A stretch of 6,747 nucleotides of DNA. It comes from an uncultured Ideonella sp. Lineage in GTDB: Bacteria > Pseudomonadota > Gammaproteobacteria > Burkholderiales > Burkholderiaceae. The notes under the pieces are model-generated. The model searched no databases. It was given only the letters and a program-made list of their open reading frames with translations, and was not told the origin of the DNA. Positions within the stretch are counted from its first letter, which is position 1. Each line of letters starts with the position of its first letter. A program made the translations under genes and the position numbers. The DNA lies in the NCBI GenBank assembly GCA_946479475.1, contig CAMLGG010000279.1, positions 1 through 6,747 of the forward strand, in the 5' to 3' direction. Positions 1 to 6,340 of this stretch are shown piece by piece.

Positions 1-1101
1 GCGCCGCCGCCGCTGCAGTACGAAGCCGTCTTCCTCGAGGTCTCGCGCGACTGGGGCATGGCCGTGGCGGACTACGACAACGACGGCCACCAGGACCTGT
101 TCATCACCGGCCACGACCCGAACGACCGCATCTGGTACTGGACGGCCTCCGGCTACGTGCCCTCGGCCTTCGTCTTCCCGAACTCCGACCGGCACGACTG
201 CGACGCAGCGGACGTCGACGGCGACGGCCTGCTCGACCTGTACTGCGCGGTCGGGGCGGACGAGGGCCGGGGTCGCGGCCCCAAGGAGCTGTGGATGCAG
301 GAGCCCGGCGGCAGCTTCCGCCTGGCCAGGGACTCCGGCGCCGACGACCCGTACGGCCGCGGCCGCATCCCGCTGTTCTTCGACCTCGACCACGACGGCC
401 ATCCGGATCTCTACCTCAGCAACGACGCCAGCCCTCGCTCCAGCAGCGACGAAGCCAACATCAACCACGTCTTCCGCAACCGGGGCGACGGCCGCTTCAG
501 GGAGGTGAAGACCCTGGCCACCGGCGCACGCGGCTTCCGCTGCGTGGCCAAGGGCGACGTGGATGGCGACGGCTGGGACGACCTGGTCGTGTGCAACGAG
601 CAGAAGGACGCGCACGTCTATCTCAACGACCGGGCGGGAGATTTCACCGAGCTGGCCGCACCCGCCATCGCCAGCTGGCGCGATGCGCAGCTGGCCGACA
701 TGGACGGCGACGGCCGGCAGGACCTGGTGGTGCTGACCAACCTCAACCACCTGCAGGTCTGGCTGAACACCGGCAGCCCGCCGTACTTCACGGCCGCGGC
801 GGTGGACGACGTCCAACCCGCGGCCAGCAAGGGCCTGACCGTGGGCGACTTCGACCGCAACGGCCACCCCGACATCTACGTCGTCCTGGCCCGGCTGGAC
901 TGCCTGGACCTCATGCACGACCTCGCGCCCGACTGGGTCTACTGGGGCCAGGCCGGCGGCGGGTGGGCGAAGCAGAAGCTGGTGCAGGACTACGACGGTT
1001 GCGGCCACCAGGCGGCGACGGTCGATGGCGACAAGGTGCTGCTGGCCAACGGCGGCACCGGCTACGAGGGGCCGAGCTACCTGATCCGCTGGCTGCCCTG
1101 A
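1..1101 (+). CDS. Exported FG-GAP/VCBS-repeat beta-propeller protein, copy 1 (5' partial)
   Basis: The frame is open from base 1. The first ATG inside it (base 58) is not the start, because the 19 codons before it (APPPLQYEAVFLEVSRDWG) align with the mature N-termini of the two downstream paralogs. About 20 residues, mainly the signal peptide, therefore lie outside the window. The visible 366 residues contain six calcium-loop motifs: DYDNDGHQD (codons 24-32), DVDGDGLLD (71-79), DLDHDGHPD (from 128), DVDGDGWDD (from 186), DMDGDGRQD (from 233) and DFDRNGHPD (from 283). A degenerate seventh, TVDGDKVLLANGG, sits near the end. Seven such units fit a seven-bladed integrin-alpha-like propeller. The six cysteines (codons 67, 82, 181, 198, 301, 334) are all shared with the paralogs, which suggests an oxidising compartment. 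A short proline run near the mature N-terminus is absent from the other copies. The family assignment is firm; ligand and function are unknown. Confidence 0.88.
   Translation, partial: APPPLQYEAVFLEVSRDWGMAVADYDNDGHQDLFITGHDPNDRIWYWTASGYVPSAFVFPNSDRHDCDAADVDGDGLLDLYCAVGADEGRGRGPKELWMQEPGGSFRLARDSGADDPYGRGRIPLFFDLDHDGHPDLYLSNDASPRSSSDEANINHVFRNRGDGRFREVKTLATGARGFRCVAKGDVDGDGWDDLVVCNEQKDAHVYLNDRAGDFTELAAPAIASWRDAQLADMDGDGRQDLVVLTNLNHLQVWLNTGSPPYFTAAAVDDVQPAASKGLTVGDFDRNGHPDIYVVLARLDCLDLMHDLAPDWVYWGQAGGGWAKQKLVQDYDGCGHQAATVDGDKVLLANGGTGYEGPSYLIRWLP
106..144 (+). repeat. 39-base block identical to 4358-4396 (copies 1 and 3)
   Basis: The coding sequence for TGHDPNDRIWYWT, just after the first calcium loop, is identical base for base in copies 1 and 3. 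Copy 2 differs here in both protein (SGHDTDDRLWYWT) and codons. It marks recent common descent or gene conversion between copies 1 and 3. Confidence 0.85.
708..742 (+). repeat. 35-base block identical to 3797-3831 (copies 1 and 2)
   Basis: The stretch coding DGRQDLVVLTN in the fifth blade is identical in copies 1 and 2. Copy 3 reads DGRPELLVVTA with different codons. A second copy 1/copy 2 block of 33 bases (552-584 and 3641-3673) covers the fourth calcium loop. Confidence 0.85.
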
Positions 1102-1211
1102 AAGATTCGGGCCGCGGGCGTGCGCGATGACACGCCGGCGATCAGGGAGGCGGTGCTACGCTGCGGGCCCGGCGCCCCAGGCACCGGCACTTCCCCTCGC
1201 TTCGCTTCCCC

Positions 1212-2885
1212 ATGTCTGCCGTCCTTCGCCGCCTCGTGCGGCTGCTGCTTTTTCTCGCGATGTCCGGCGCCCTGGCGGCGGGCGCGCGGGGCGCAGGGCT
1301 GGAGGTGCAACTGGTGGCGGAAGACCTGCAGGCCTCGGCCATGCACGAGGCGGTCCGCAGCACGCTGCCACCGCTGTGGCAGGACCAGGGCGAGCGCATC
1401 CAGCGGGTGCTGCCCTACCGCGACGAGGGCAGCTGGCTGCGGATCGTGCCGCGGCGCCTGCCGACCGAGCCGCTGCTCGTCATCGAGGGCCAGCTGGCCG
1501 ACACGGTGGAGCTGCACCTGCCCGGCGGGCGGATCGTCAGCCGCAGCAAGATGCATCCGGACGAGCCGGGCGCCTCGGCCATTGCCCTGGTCTTCCCGCT
1601 GCCGGCCGACCTGCCCGAAGGCTCGATCCTGCTGCTTCACGCCGCGCACCACCACCGCGTGAACGTCGACTTCTCCATCGTGCCGGCGGCGCAATGGCGC
1701 GACTACGAGCGCACCCGGCTCGTCACCTCGGCGGCCCTGTACACGGCGATGGCCGCCTTCGCGATCTTCGCGGCCTGCTACTGGGTGGCCTTGCGCGAGA
1801 GGATGTTCGCCGACTACACCGGCTACCTGGCGCTGCTGACGCTGTTCATGACCGGCAGCAGCGGCCTGCTCTACGCCTTGCCGGGCGGCGAGTGGTTCGG
1901 CCACCTGGGCATCCACGGGCAATGGGCGGCCGCCTGCGGTGCGATCGGCTGTGCCGTCGGGTTTTCGCGCGGCTTCCTCGACCTGACGCGGCACGCGCCG
2001 CGCGCGGTGCCGCTGATGAGTCGGCTGCGCATCGCGCTGCTGGTCGCCGCCGCCGCCATCGCCGTCTGGCCGTGGCCGGCGGCGGGCTTCGGCATGCTGC
2101 TGGTGACGGTGCTTCAGGCGGTCAATCTGTGGCTGATCGTGCTGGGCTTCATCGTGGCCCGGGCCGGCAACCGCTACGGCTGGTACTTCCTGGCGGGCTG
2201 GGTGCCGCTGAACATCGCCACTTCGCTTCGCGGCCTGCAGGCGGCCGGCCTGGTGCCGACGCCGGCCGGCACCGTCTACCTCTACGCGCTGGCAGCGGTG
2301 TGGGAGGCGCTGGTGCTGACGATGGGCATCGCCGACCGCGTGCTGTCGTTCCGCCGCGAGCGCGACCAGGCCCGCAAGCTGGCCGAGCACGACGGCCTGA
2401 CCGGCGTGCTCAACCGCCGCGCCGTCGAGCGCCAGCTGCGCGCGCTGACGAGCGAGGCCCGCGCCGGCGGCAACGGCGTCGGCGTGCTCTTCGTCGACGT
2501 CGACCACTTCAAGTCCATCAACGACAGCTTCGGCCACCCTGCCGGCGATGCCTGCCTGGTGGCCGTGGCCCAGCGGCTGCAGGCCGAGTTGCGCGACAGC
2601 GACCACCTCGGCCGATGGGGCGGCGAGGAGTTCGTCGTCCTGCTGCCCGGCGCCAGCCTGGAAAACGCGCACCACACCTCAGAGCGCATCCTTCGCCGGG
2701 TGGCCGCAGAGCCTGTCCAGGTGCAGGAAGACGGCGTGTCGATGACGGTGAGCATCGGCATCGCCGTGTTCGACCCGCTGCGCGACGAGGCCGAGACGGT
2801 GCTGCGGCGGGCCGATGCCGCGCTCTACCGCGCCAAGGCCAACGGCCGCAACCGCGTCGAGCGCGAGGCATACGCCGCGGGTTGA
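1212..2885 (+). CDS. 7TMR-DISM membrane diguanylate cyclase (GGDEF)
   Basis: This 557-residue protein is predicted to make cyclic di-GMP from two GTP at the inner membrane. A signal peptide (about 1-27) is followed by a periplasmic region (about 30-165) resembling the 7TMR-DISM extracellular type 2 domain. Seven hydrophobic segments follow (about 170-192, 200-222, 238-258, 273-295, 296-317, 323-343, 355-376), then a short charged linker (FRRERDQARKLAEHD) and a GGDEF domain from DGLTG (394-398) to the end. The active-site loop is GGEEF at 470-474. The metal-binding Asp is D429, with N437 and D446 matching guanine contacts. The RxxD inhibitory site is intact at R461-D464, exactly five residues before GGEEF. 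All these positions are offset by 102 from PleD, so an active, product-inhibited enzyme is expected. There is no EAL domain. The ATG at 1212 is chosen because it gives a proper signal peptide; no good Shine-Dalgarno precedes it. The gene sits 110 bases after copy 1 and 153 before copy 2 of the propeller genes. The signal sensed is unknown. Confidence 0.93.
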   Translation: MSAVLRRLVRLLLFLAMSGALAAGARGAGLEVQLVAEDLQASAMHEAVRSTLPPLWQDQGERIQRVLPYRDEGSWLRIVPRRLPTEPLLVIEGQLADTVELHLPGGRIVSRSKMHPDEPGASAIALVFPLPADLPEGSILLLHAAHHHRVNVDFSIVPAAQWRDYERTRLVTSAALYTAMAAFAIFAACYWVALRERMFADYTGYLALLTLFMTGSSGLLYALPGGEWFGHLGIHGQWAAACGAIGCAVGFSRGFLDLTRHAPRAVPLMSRLRIALLVAAAAIAVWPWPAAGFGMLLVTVLQAVNLWLIVLGFIVARAGNRYGWYFLAGWVPLNIATSLRGLQAAGLVPTPAGTVYLYALAAVWEALVLTMGIADRVLSFRRERDQARKLAEHDGLTGVLNRRAVERQLRALTSEARAGGNGVGVLFVDVDHFKSINDSFGHPAGDACLVAVAQRLQAELRDSDHLGRWGGEEFVVLLPGASLENAHHTSERILRRVAAEPVQVQEDGVSMTVSIGIAVFDPLRDEAETVLRRADAALYRAKANGRNRVEREAYAAG

Positions 2886-3026
2886 AGGCCCGGGCGTGGC
2901 CATTCCTTGACAACGCGCAAACCCCGGCGGCCCCACGTGCGGCGGCCTTGATCTGCCCCCATCCGGGCCTCGTCGTCTCTTCCTAGATTGGCGCACCGGG
3001 CCAACGGTGGCCTGGCCAACCAATTC

Positions 3027-3033
3027 AAGGGGG
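3027..3033 (+). promoter_or_regulatory. Ribosome binding site deciding the start of propeller copy 2
   Basis: AAGGGGG lies five bases before the ATG at 3039. It supports that start over the in-frame TTG at 2988, which would add 17 non-hydrophobic residues ahead of an otherwise normal signal peptide. Confidence 0.7.
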
Positions 3034-3038
3034 ATCCG

Positions 3039-4190
3039 ATGAGACGTTCGGTTATTCAGGCGATGGCAGGGCTGCTGGTGGCCCTTTCGGCGGCCGCGGC
3101 GCACGCGCAGTACACCGCGCAGTTCCTCGAGACGTCACGGGCCTGGGGCACCATGGTCGGCGACTTCGACGGCGACGGCCACGACGACTTCCTGCTCAGC
3201 GGGCACGACACCGACGACCGCCTCTGGTACTGGACTCCCGCCGGCTACGTGCCCGGCGCCCAGGTGCTGGAGTGGGTCGACCGCCACGACTGCGACGCGG
3301 CCGACTTCAACCGCGACGGCCGCCTGGACTTCTTCTGCACGGTCGGCGCCGACAAGGGCATGGGCGAGGGCTACAACGAACTCTGGCTGCAGGACGCGGC
3401 GGGCGTGTTCCACAAGTCCGTCGACCACGGCGCCGCGGATCCCTATGGCCGCGGCCGCATCCCCGTCTTCCTCGACTTCAACCACGACGGCTGGCCCGAC
3501 ATCTACGTGGCCAACGAAGCGACGGACCGTCCCGACGGCCAGATCAACATCAACCACCTGTTCCTCAACCAGGCCGGCACCGGCTTCGTGGAGGTGACGA
3601 CGCTGGCCACCGGCAACCGCGGTTTCCAGTGCGCCTCCAGGGGCGACGTGGATGGCGACGGCTGGGACGACCTCGTGCTGTGCAACGGCAAGAACTCGGG
3701 CCACCTCTACGTCAACGACCGCGCCGGCGACTTCACCGAGCTGGCTTCGCCGGCGATCGGCGGCTGGCGCGACGCGAAGCTCGTCGACATGAACCACGAC
3801 GGCCGGCAGGACCTGGTGGTGCTGACCAACCCCAACGACCTGCAGATCTGGCTCAACACCGGCTCCAGCCCCTACTTCACGACGCCGGCCTTCAGCAGCC
3901 ACCTGGTCGTCGCGGCGCGCTCGCTGTCGGTCGTGGACGCGAACGGCGACGGGGTGCCGGACGTGTACGTCGTGCTGTCGAAGACCGACTGCAGGCAGGT
4001 GCTGCACGACGTCGCCCCGGACGTGCTCTTCCAGGGCCGCAGGAACGGCACCTGGTTCAAGGTCAAGCAGCCGCAGGACTACGACGGCTGCGGCCACCAG
4101 GCCGCGACGCTGGATGGCCGGCGCATCCTGCTGGCCAACGGCGGCGTCGAGTACAGCGGCCCCAACTACGTCATCGGGTGGCAGCCGTGA
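3039..4190 (+). CDS. Exported FG-GAP/VCBS-repeat beta-propeller protein, copy 2
   Basis: This 383-residue protein starts with a signal peptide (MRRSVIQAMAGLLVALSAAA) with a likely signal peptidase I cut after A23 (AHA|QYT). Calcium-loop motifs are at 42-50 (DFDGDGHDD), 89-97 (DFNRDGRLD), 146-154 (DFNHDGWPD), 203-211 (DVDGDGWDD), 250-258 (DMNHDGRQD) and 300-308 (DANGDGVPD). A worn seventh, TLDGRRILLANGG, is near 359. The spacing of 47-57 residues is what propeller blades of this type show. All six cysteines (85, 100, 198, 215, 318, 351) are conserved in the other copies. Other signatures shared by all three are the WYWT stretch after blade 1, HDCDAAD, YGRGRIP, NDRAGDF and HQAA or RQAM before the last blade. 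Copy 2 is the most divergent, for example in its blade 6-7 linker. It has its own ribosome binding site and a 153-base upstream gap, so it may head a two-gene operon with copy 3. The protein is probably periplasmic or secreted. No enzymatic domain is visible and its role is unknown. Confidence 0.9.
   Translation: MRRSVIQAMAGLLVALSAAAAHAQYTAQFLETSRAWGTMVGDFDGDGHDDFLLSGHDTDDRLWYWTPAGYVPGAQVLEWVDRHDCDAADFNRDGRLDFFCTVGADKGMGEGYNELWLQDAAGVFHKSVDHGAADPYGRGRIPVFLDFNHDGWPDIYVANEATDRPDGQININHLFLNQAGTGFVEVTTLATGNRGFQCASRGDVDGDGWDDLVLCNGKNSGHLYVNDRAGDFTELASPAIGGWRDAKLVDMNHDGRQDLVVLTNPNDLQIWLNTGSSPYFTTPAFSSHLVVAARSLSVVDANGDGVPDVYVVLSKTDCRQVLHDVAPDVLFQGRRNGTWFKVKQPQDYDGCGHQAATLDGRRILLANGGVEYSGPNYVIGWQP
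3472..3506 (+). repeat. 35-base block identical to 4632-4666 (copies 2 and 3)
   Basis: The stretch coding DFNHDGWPDIY in the third blade is identical in copies 2 and 3. Copy 1 has DLDHDGHPDLY here with several silent and replacement changes. Confidence 0.85.
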
Positions 4191-4192
4191 GC

Positions 4193-4197
4193 GGGGG
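4193..4197 (+). promoter_or_regulatory. Ribosome binding site of propeller copy 3
   Basis: A GGGGG run lies directly after the stop of copy 2. It is four bases before ATG 4202 and seven before ATG 4205, both in frame, so either could be the true start. An in-frame GTG at 4187 overlaps the stop of copy 2 as GTGA, but it has less support and would add five residues to the signal peptide. Confidence 0.45.
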
Positions 4198-4201
4198 CAC
4201 G

Positions 4202-5347
4202 ATGATGCGCCTCGCACGCCGGCTGGCGGGCCTTGCGCTGGCTGCCTGCACGATGGCAGCGCACGCGGAGTACACGGAAATCCTGCTCGAGGTCTCGCGC
4301 GCCTGGGGCATGGTCGTGGCCGACTTCGACGGGGACGGCCACGACGACCTGTTCGTGACCGGCCACGACCCGAACGACCGCATCTGGTACTGGACGCCTG
4401 CGGGCTACGCGCCGGGCGCCTTCGTCTTCGCCATGTCCGATCGGCACGACTGCGATGCGGCCGACGCGAACGGCGACGGCCTGCTGGACCTCTACTGCGC
4501 CGTGGGCGCGCTCGAGGGCCACGGCAAGGGCTACAACGAGCTGTGGCTGCAGGGCCCGCTGGACACCTTCCACAAGGCGGGCAACTTCGGCGCCTACGAC
4601 ATCTACGGCCGCGGCCGGATCCCGGTGTTCTTCGACTTCAACCACGACGGCTGGCCCGACATCTACCTGAGCAACCAGGCGACCCCGCGCGTGGCCAGCG
4701 ACCAGATCAACCTCAACCACGTCTACCTCAACCAGGGCAACGGCCACTTCGTCGAGGTGCAGACCAGGGCGAGCGGGGTGCGCGGCCACAGCTGCGTGGT
4801 CAAGGGCGACATCGACGGCGACGGCTGGGACGACCTCGTCGTCTGCAACGACCGCAAGCCGTCGCACGTGTACCTGAACGACCGGGCCGGCGACTTCATC
4901 GAGCTGGCCACGCCGGCGATCGGCAGCTGGCGCGACGCGCGCGTGGCCGACATGGATGGCGACGGACGGCCCGAGCTGCTCGTGGTGACCGCCACCAACC
5001 GCGTCCAGGTCTGGCACAACACCGGGACCGCGCCCTACTTCGAAACCGCCACGCTGGACGAGCTGCAGCCGGCGCCGCCGAAGAGCCTCACCGTCGGCGA
5101 CTTCGACCACAACGGCGTGCCCGACATCTACGTGGTGGAGTCCCGGTCCGACTGCGTGAACATCCTGCACGACCTCGCGCCGGACCTCGTCTACTGGGGC
5201 CGCCCCACCGGCGCCTGGGAGCGGCAGAAGCTGCCGCAGGACGACGCCGGCTGCGGCCGCCAGGCCATGACCGTCGACGGCGACAAGGTGCTGCTCACCA
5301 ACGGCGGCTACGACTACGAGGGCCCGAGCTACATCATCTCCTGGTGA
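4202..5347 (+). CDS. Exported FG-GAP/VCBS-repeat beta-propeller protein, copy 3, possible lipoprotein
   Basis: This 381-residue protein begins 11 bases after copy 2, so translation is probably coupled. Its export signal is ambiguous. The same AHA|E cut as in copy 2 is possible after A22, but LAAC at 13-16 matches a lipobox, with C16 as the lipidated residue and Thr at +2. Calcium-loop motifs are at 41-49 (DFDGDGHDD), 88-96 (DANGDGLLD), 145-153 (DFNHDGWPD), 203-211 (DIDGDGWDD), 250-258 (DMDGDGRPE, last position Glu) and 300-308 (DFDHNGVPD). A degenerate TVDGDKVLLTNGG unit is near 359. Mature cysteines are at 84, 99, 198, 215, 318 and 351, matching the other copies. It is closest to copy 1 at the N-terminus (GHDPNDRIWYWT in both) and in the last two blades. 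It ends in ISW, shorter by two or so residues than the others. No partner or substrate can be named from sequence. Confidence 0.9.
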   Translation: MMRLARRLAGLALAACTMAAHAEYTEILLEVSRAWGMVVADFDGDGHDDLFVTGHDPNDRIWYWTPAGYAPGAFVFAMSDRHDCDAADANGDGLLDLYCAVGALEGHGKGYNELWLQGPLDTFHKAGNFGAYDIYGRGRIPVFFDFNHDGWPDIYLSNQATPRVASDQINLNHVYLNQGNGHFVEVQTRASGVRGHSCVVKGDIDGDGWDDLVVCNDRKPSHVYLNDRAGDFIELATPAIGSWRDARVADMDGDGRPELLVVTATNRVQVWHNTGTAPYFETATLDELQPAPPKSLTVGDFDHNGVPDIYVVESRSDCVNILHDLAPDLVYWGRPTGAWERQKLPQDDAGCGRQAMTVDGDKVLLTNGGYDYEGPSYIISW

Positions 5348-5371
5348 CCTCGGGTCCTCACGCGCCCTTGG

Positions 5372-6340
5372 TCATTCAGCTTCTATGCCAGCGGCTGTGA
5401 TCACCTTGCCCCACTTCTGCGACTCCTCGGCCTGGAACCTGGCGAGGCCCTCGGGGGTGGTGGTGAAGGGCTCGGAGCCGCCGGATTCGAAGAAGGCCTT
5501 GGCGGCGGGGCTGGCGGTGCCGGCGACGAGCAGGTCGTGCAGGCGTTTCACCACGTCCGGCGGCGTGTGCGCCGGCAGGTAGGCGGCGAACCAGTAGCTC
5601 ATCTCGTAGCCCTTCACGCCGGCCTCGCTGATCGTAGGCACGCCGGGCAGCAGCGCGAGCGGCTTGGGCGAGGTGACGCCCAGCGCGCGCAGCTTCCCGG
5701 ACTTGACCTGCGGCACGCCGGTGGCGGTGTCGGGGATCATCATGTCGACCTGCCCGCCCAGCAGGTCGGTGATGGCCAGCGGGTTGCTCTTGTAGGGCAC
5801 GTGCAGCATCTGGATGCCCGCCATCTGCGTGAAGAGCTCGCCCGCGACGCGGCTGGAGGCGCTGCCGCTGCCGAAGGTCAGCTTGCCGGGCGACTTCTTC
5901 GCCGCGGCGATCAGGTCGCCCACCGTCTTGTACGGCGAGGCCGGGTGCACCAGCAGCACCTGGTAGCCCTTGGCCAGCGCGGTGACGGGCGCGAAATCCT
6001 TCACCGGGTCGTAGCCGATCTTCTTGTAGAGGTGTTCGTTGGCGGCGTGCGTGGTGTTGGTGGAGATGAGCACGGTGTAGCCGTCCGGCGCGGCCCGGGC
6101 CACGGACTGCGCGGCCAGCATGCCGCTCGCGCCGGCCTTGTTGTCCACCACCACTGGCTGCTTCGTCTCGGCCGTGATCGACTGGCCCAGCGCGCGCGCC
6201 AGCGAGTCGGTCGCGCTGCCGGCGGCGAAGGGCACGACGAAGGTGATCGGCTTCGAGGGATAGGCATCGGCCGCCAGCGCGGCGCCTGCCCAGGGCAGGG
6301 TGGCGATCAGGCTGGCCAGGGCCAGTCGTCGGGTCGTCAT
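5372..6340 (-). CDS. Bug/TctC-family tripartite tricarboxylate transporter substrate-binding protein
   Basis: This 322-residue periplasmic solute-binding protein belongs to the Bug (TctC) family. These proteins capture carboxylates or related small molecules, usually for a TctAB membrane pair. A signal peptide (MTTRRLALASLIATLPWAG, cut likely after A23, ALA|AD) precedes the family signature YPSKPITFVVPFAAGSATD starting at Y27. Further family hallmarks are the DNKAGASGMLAAQ stretch, APDGYTVL, DPVKDFAPVTAL, FGSGSASSRVAGELF, HVPYKS, LLGGQVDMM, GKLRALGVTSPK and LPGVPTISEAG. Its length is normal for the family. The start at 6340 is favoured over an upstream in-frame start near 6643, since it begins a good signal peptide and has AAGGAG seven bases ahead. 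Its start overlaps the preceding AtuA-like gene by four bases (ATGA), so both are co-transcribed. No tctA or tctB is in the window, as is common for Bug genes. The ligand cannot be told from sequence; the neighbour hints at an acyclic-terpenoid or acyl-CoA-type catabolic substrate. Confidence 0.95.
   Translation of the reverse strand: MTTRRLALASLIATLPWAGAALAADAYPSKPITFVVPFAAGSATDSLARALGQSITAETKQPVVVDNKAGASGMLAAQSVARAAPDGYTVLISTNTTHAANEHLYKKIGYDPVKDFAPVTALAKGYQVLLVHPASPYKTVGDLIAAAKKSPGKLTFGSGSASSRVAGELFTQMAGIQMLHVPYKSNPLAITDLLGGQVDMMIPDTATGVPQVKSGKLRALGVTSPKPLALLPGVPTISEAGVKGYEMSYWFAAYLPAHTPPDVVKRLHDLLVAGTASPAAKAFFESGGSEPFTTTPEGLARFQAEESQKWGKVITAAGIEAE

Noticed and set aside
1117..1136. Inverted repeat GGCGTG / CACGCC with an 8-base loop after propeller copy 1
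   Set aside because: The stem is only six pairs and no T-run follows on either strand, so it is not a convincing terminator.
1154..1162. TGCTACGCT, an extended -10-like element before the diguanylate cyclase
   Set aside because: No matching -35 lies at a proper distance, and such strings occur by chance. It could be a promoter but the support is too weak to annotate.
1077..2675. Long minus-strand open frame of 532 codons opposite the diguanylate cyclase
   Set aside because: Its product is Gln/Arg/His/Ala-rich low-complexity sequence with no domain, typical of the antisense frame of a GC-rich gene. The plus strand encodes a complete, motif-perfect GGDEF protein.
2988..3020. TTGGC at 2988 that could pair with GCCAA at 3000 or 3015, just before the ribosome binding site of copy 2
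   Set aside because: Five-pair alternatives are expected by chance in such GC-rich sequence. There is no conserved riboswitch or leader-peptide feature.
2886..3038. Promoter-like pieces in the gap before copy 2: TTGACA at 2907 and TAGATT at 2984
   Set aside because: The TTGACA has no -10 at 16-18 bases, and TAGATT has no -35 at the right spacing. The gap probably holds a promoter but I cannot place it.
3135..4217. Long minus-strand open frames opposite propeller copies 2 and 3 (also 4166-5170)
   Set aside because: Val/Ala/Glu/His-rich translations mirror the GAC/GGC-rich calcium-loop codons of the real genes. Similar antisense frames appear in both copies because the sense strands are paralogous.
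5344..5361. Imperfect hairpin GTGACC...GGTC..AC in the 24-base convergent gap between copy 3 and the Bug gene
   Set aside because: The stem is interrupted by a three-base bulge, the loop is three bases and no T-tract follows in either direction. A bidirectional terminator is not supported.
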